From NCBI GenBank assembly GCA_946007445.1, contig CAMGAL010000138.1:1-6090 (forward strand): DNA of 6,090 nt, in the 5' to 3' direction. Both the position numbers and the translations under genes were made by a program. A model generated the notes under the pieces. The model saw nothing but the letters and a program-made list of their open reading frames with translations, ran no database searches and was not told the DNA's origin. This DNA comes from an uncultured Mediterranea sp. GTDB lineage: Bacteria; Bacteroidota; Bacteroidia; Bacteroidales; Bacteroidaceae. Positions within the stretch are counted from its first letter, which is position 1. Every line of letters starts with the position of its first letter. Positions 5,161-6,090 of this stretch are shown piece after piece.

Positions 5161-6090
5161 ACGTAGGTCTCCAGCAGCTTGACGTGGCCGTCGGGAGCGA
5201 TGGTCACTTCCTGGATGGCGGCAGGCAGGAGCACCGTCTCACCGGCTTGCAGAGGCAAGGTGTTGCCCTCGTTGTCGGTAAGTTGGCAAGCTCCCTCCAC
5301 ACAGATGAGGATGACGAACGAGTCGAGTTCGGAGTAGTCGCAGCTGATCTGCTCCGTCATGTCGTACACCGAAGTGGTGAAATAGGGACTGGCCACCACC
5401 TCGACAGGTTCGTTTTCCACCCGTTCGTAGTGGGTGCGGAAGTCGTCCTGCACGTCACCGAAGTTGATAGCATCCAGGGCTTGCGAGGTGTGGAGCTCGC
5501 GCAGGTGCCCTTGTGCATCGCGGCGATTGTAGTCGTAGATGCGGTAGGTGATGTCAGACGTCTGCTGGATTTCGGCCACGAAGGCTCCCGCACCGATACC
5601 ATGCACACGTCCAGCGGGTACGTAGAAGACATCGCCCGGCGCAATGGGGCACTGCTGCAGCACCTCGGCGAAGGTGCCGTTATGCACGCGCTCCTTGTAC
5701 TCCTTCGGTGTAATCTGCTGGCTGAAGCCGGAGATGAGACGGGCTCCCTCGTCGGCTGCCACCACGTACCACATCTCGTTTTTGCCGAAGCAGTTGTGAC
5801 GTTTCTGAGCCAGCTCGTCGCCGGGATGTACCTGAATAGAGAGGTCGAGGCGGGCATCGATAAACTTGATGAGGAGCGGGAACTTCTGTCCGAAGCGGGC
5901 ATAGTTGGACTCGCCCACCAGCTCTTCGCGATAGAGGCGCACCATCTCGGGGAGGGTGCGACCGCGGTCTGCCCCGTTTGCTACGACAGACTCGCTGCCT
6001 TCCACAGCCGACACTTCCCAACTCTCTCCTACCCCTGAAAGACTGTCATTCAGGTGTTTGAAAGGAATAATCTTATCACCTCCCCAAAGC
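5157..6090 (-). CDS. manA: Mannose-6-phosphate isomerase, class I (5' end cut by right edge)
   Basis: 310 residues plus the stop are visible. The frame stays open to the window edge, beginning LWGGDKIIPFKHLND, so roughly the first dozen codons are missing; the GTG at 6014 is internal, not the start. It interconverts mannose 6-phosphate and fructose 6-phosphate in the cytosol, feeding GDP-mannose or GDP-fucose synthesis or mannose use. Expected zinc ligands are present: Gln86 and His88 in SIQVHPGDE, Glu105 in KNEMWYVV and His163 in AGRVHGIG (numbering from the first visible residue). It is a double cupin of the short type, near 320 residues, like Bacillus ManA rather than the roughly 390-residue E. 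coli form. The C-terminal cupin holds LQAGETVLLPAAIQ. Its stop (TTA on the plus strand, 5157-5159) overlaps the stop of the convergent small gene. Confidence 0.95.
   Translation of the reverse strand, partial: LWGGDKIIPFKHLNDSLSGVGESWEVSAVEGSESVVANGADRGRTLPEMVRLYREELVGESNYARFGQKFPLLIKFIDARLDLSIQVHPGDELAQKRHNCFGKNEMWYVVAADEGARLISGFSQQITPKEYKERVHNGTFAEVLQQCPIAPGDVFYVPAGRVHGIGAGAFVAEIQQTSDITYRIYDYNRRDAQGHLRELHTSQALDAINFGDVQDDFRTHYERVENEPVEVVASPYFTTSVYDMTEQISCDYSELDSFVILICVEGACQLTDNEGNTLPLQAGETVLLPAAIQEVTIAPDGHVKLLETYV

Noticed and set aside
4899..6038. A 379-codon plus-strand open frame opposite the isomerase gene
   Set aside because: It is a mirror of the manA codon pattern. It has no recognisable domain or Shine-Dalgarno, and the minus frame has zinc-site motifs and full-length family similarity.

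Overview
The window reads as chromosomal DNA of a Bacteroidales bacterium, most likely Bacteroidaceae. Three things point there: candidate promoters with the Bacteroidetes -7 box (TAnnTTTG) and TTG near -33, mostly weak or absent Shine-Dalgarno sequences in front of A-rich or uninformative leaders, and recognisable Bacteroidetes versions of several proteins (a SPOR lipoprotein, a short class I mannose-6-phosphate isomerase, a KPWDN-type receiver). GC is fairly high for the group, about 50-70% in lines counted by hand. No species is claimed. There are nine genes, two of them cut by the window edges, and no RNA gene, insertion sequence, CRISPR array or phage module.

Layout. (1) Positions 1-1810, minus strand: an ABC transporter operon, a LolD/MacB-type ATPase followed 11 bp later by a MacB/FtsX-type permease that runs off the left edge. 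(2) Positions 1811-2030: a 220-bp divergent control region with a good minus-strand promoter, a plus-strand -7 box and nested inverted repeats. (3) Positions 2031-3391, plus strand: a two-component pair whose genes overlap by 4 bp. The regulator is a receiver plus Fis-type helix-turn-helix without the usual sigma-54 AAA+ domain. The kinase is only 279 residues with one membrane segment and no periplasmic domain. (4) Positions 3392-3585: a three-unit 11-bp tandem repeat abutting a minus-strand -7 box, then two hairpins, one an intrinsic terminator for the next gene. (5) Positions 3586-4101, minus strand: a SPOR-domain lipoprotein. (6) Positions 4102-4313: a divergent promoter region. (7) Positions 4314-5160, plus strand: an operon of three small envelope proteins (YtxH-like, YqjE/holin-like, and a small basic YqjK-like protein). 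(8) Positions 5157-6090, minus strand: class I mannose-6-phosphate isomerase, whose stop codon overlaps that of the previous operon and whose first dozen or so codons lie beyond the right edge.

How they fit together. The two-component pair probably controls the divergent ABC operon. Both signalling proteins look trimmed relative to the NtrC-type systems that commonly sit beside MacB-like transporters in Bacteroidetes. With no extracytoplasmic sensor in the kinase, the transporter itself could supply the signal. The three-gene cluster resembles the yqjD-yqjE-yqjK arrangement of enterobacteria and is probably an inner-membrane stress or envelope module. The most interesting parts are the pared-down two-component/ABC locus with its palindromic control region, the tandem repeat next to a promoter-like box antisense to the kinase, and the three-gene membrane operon.
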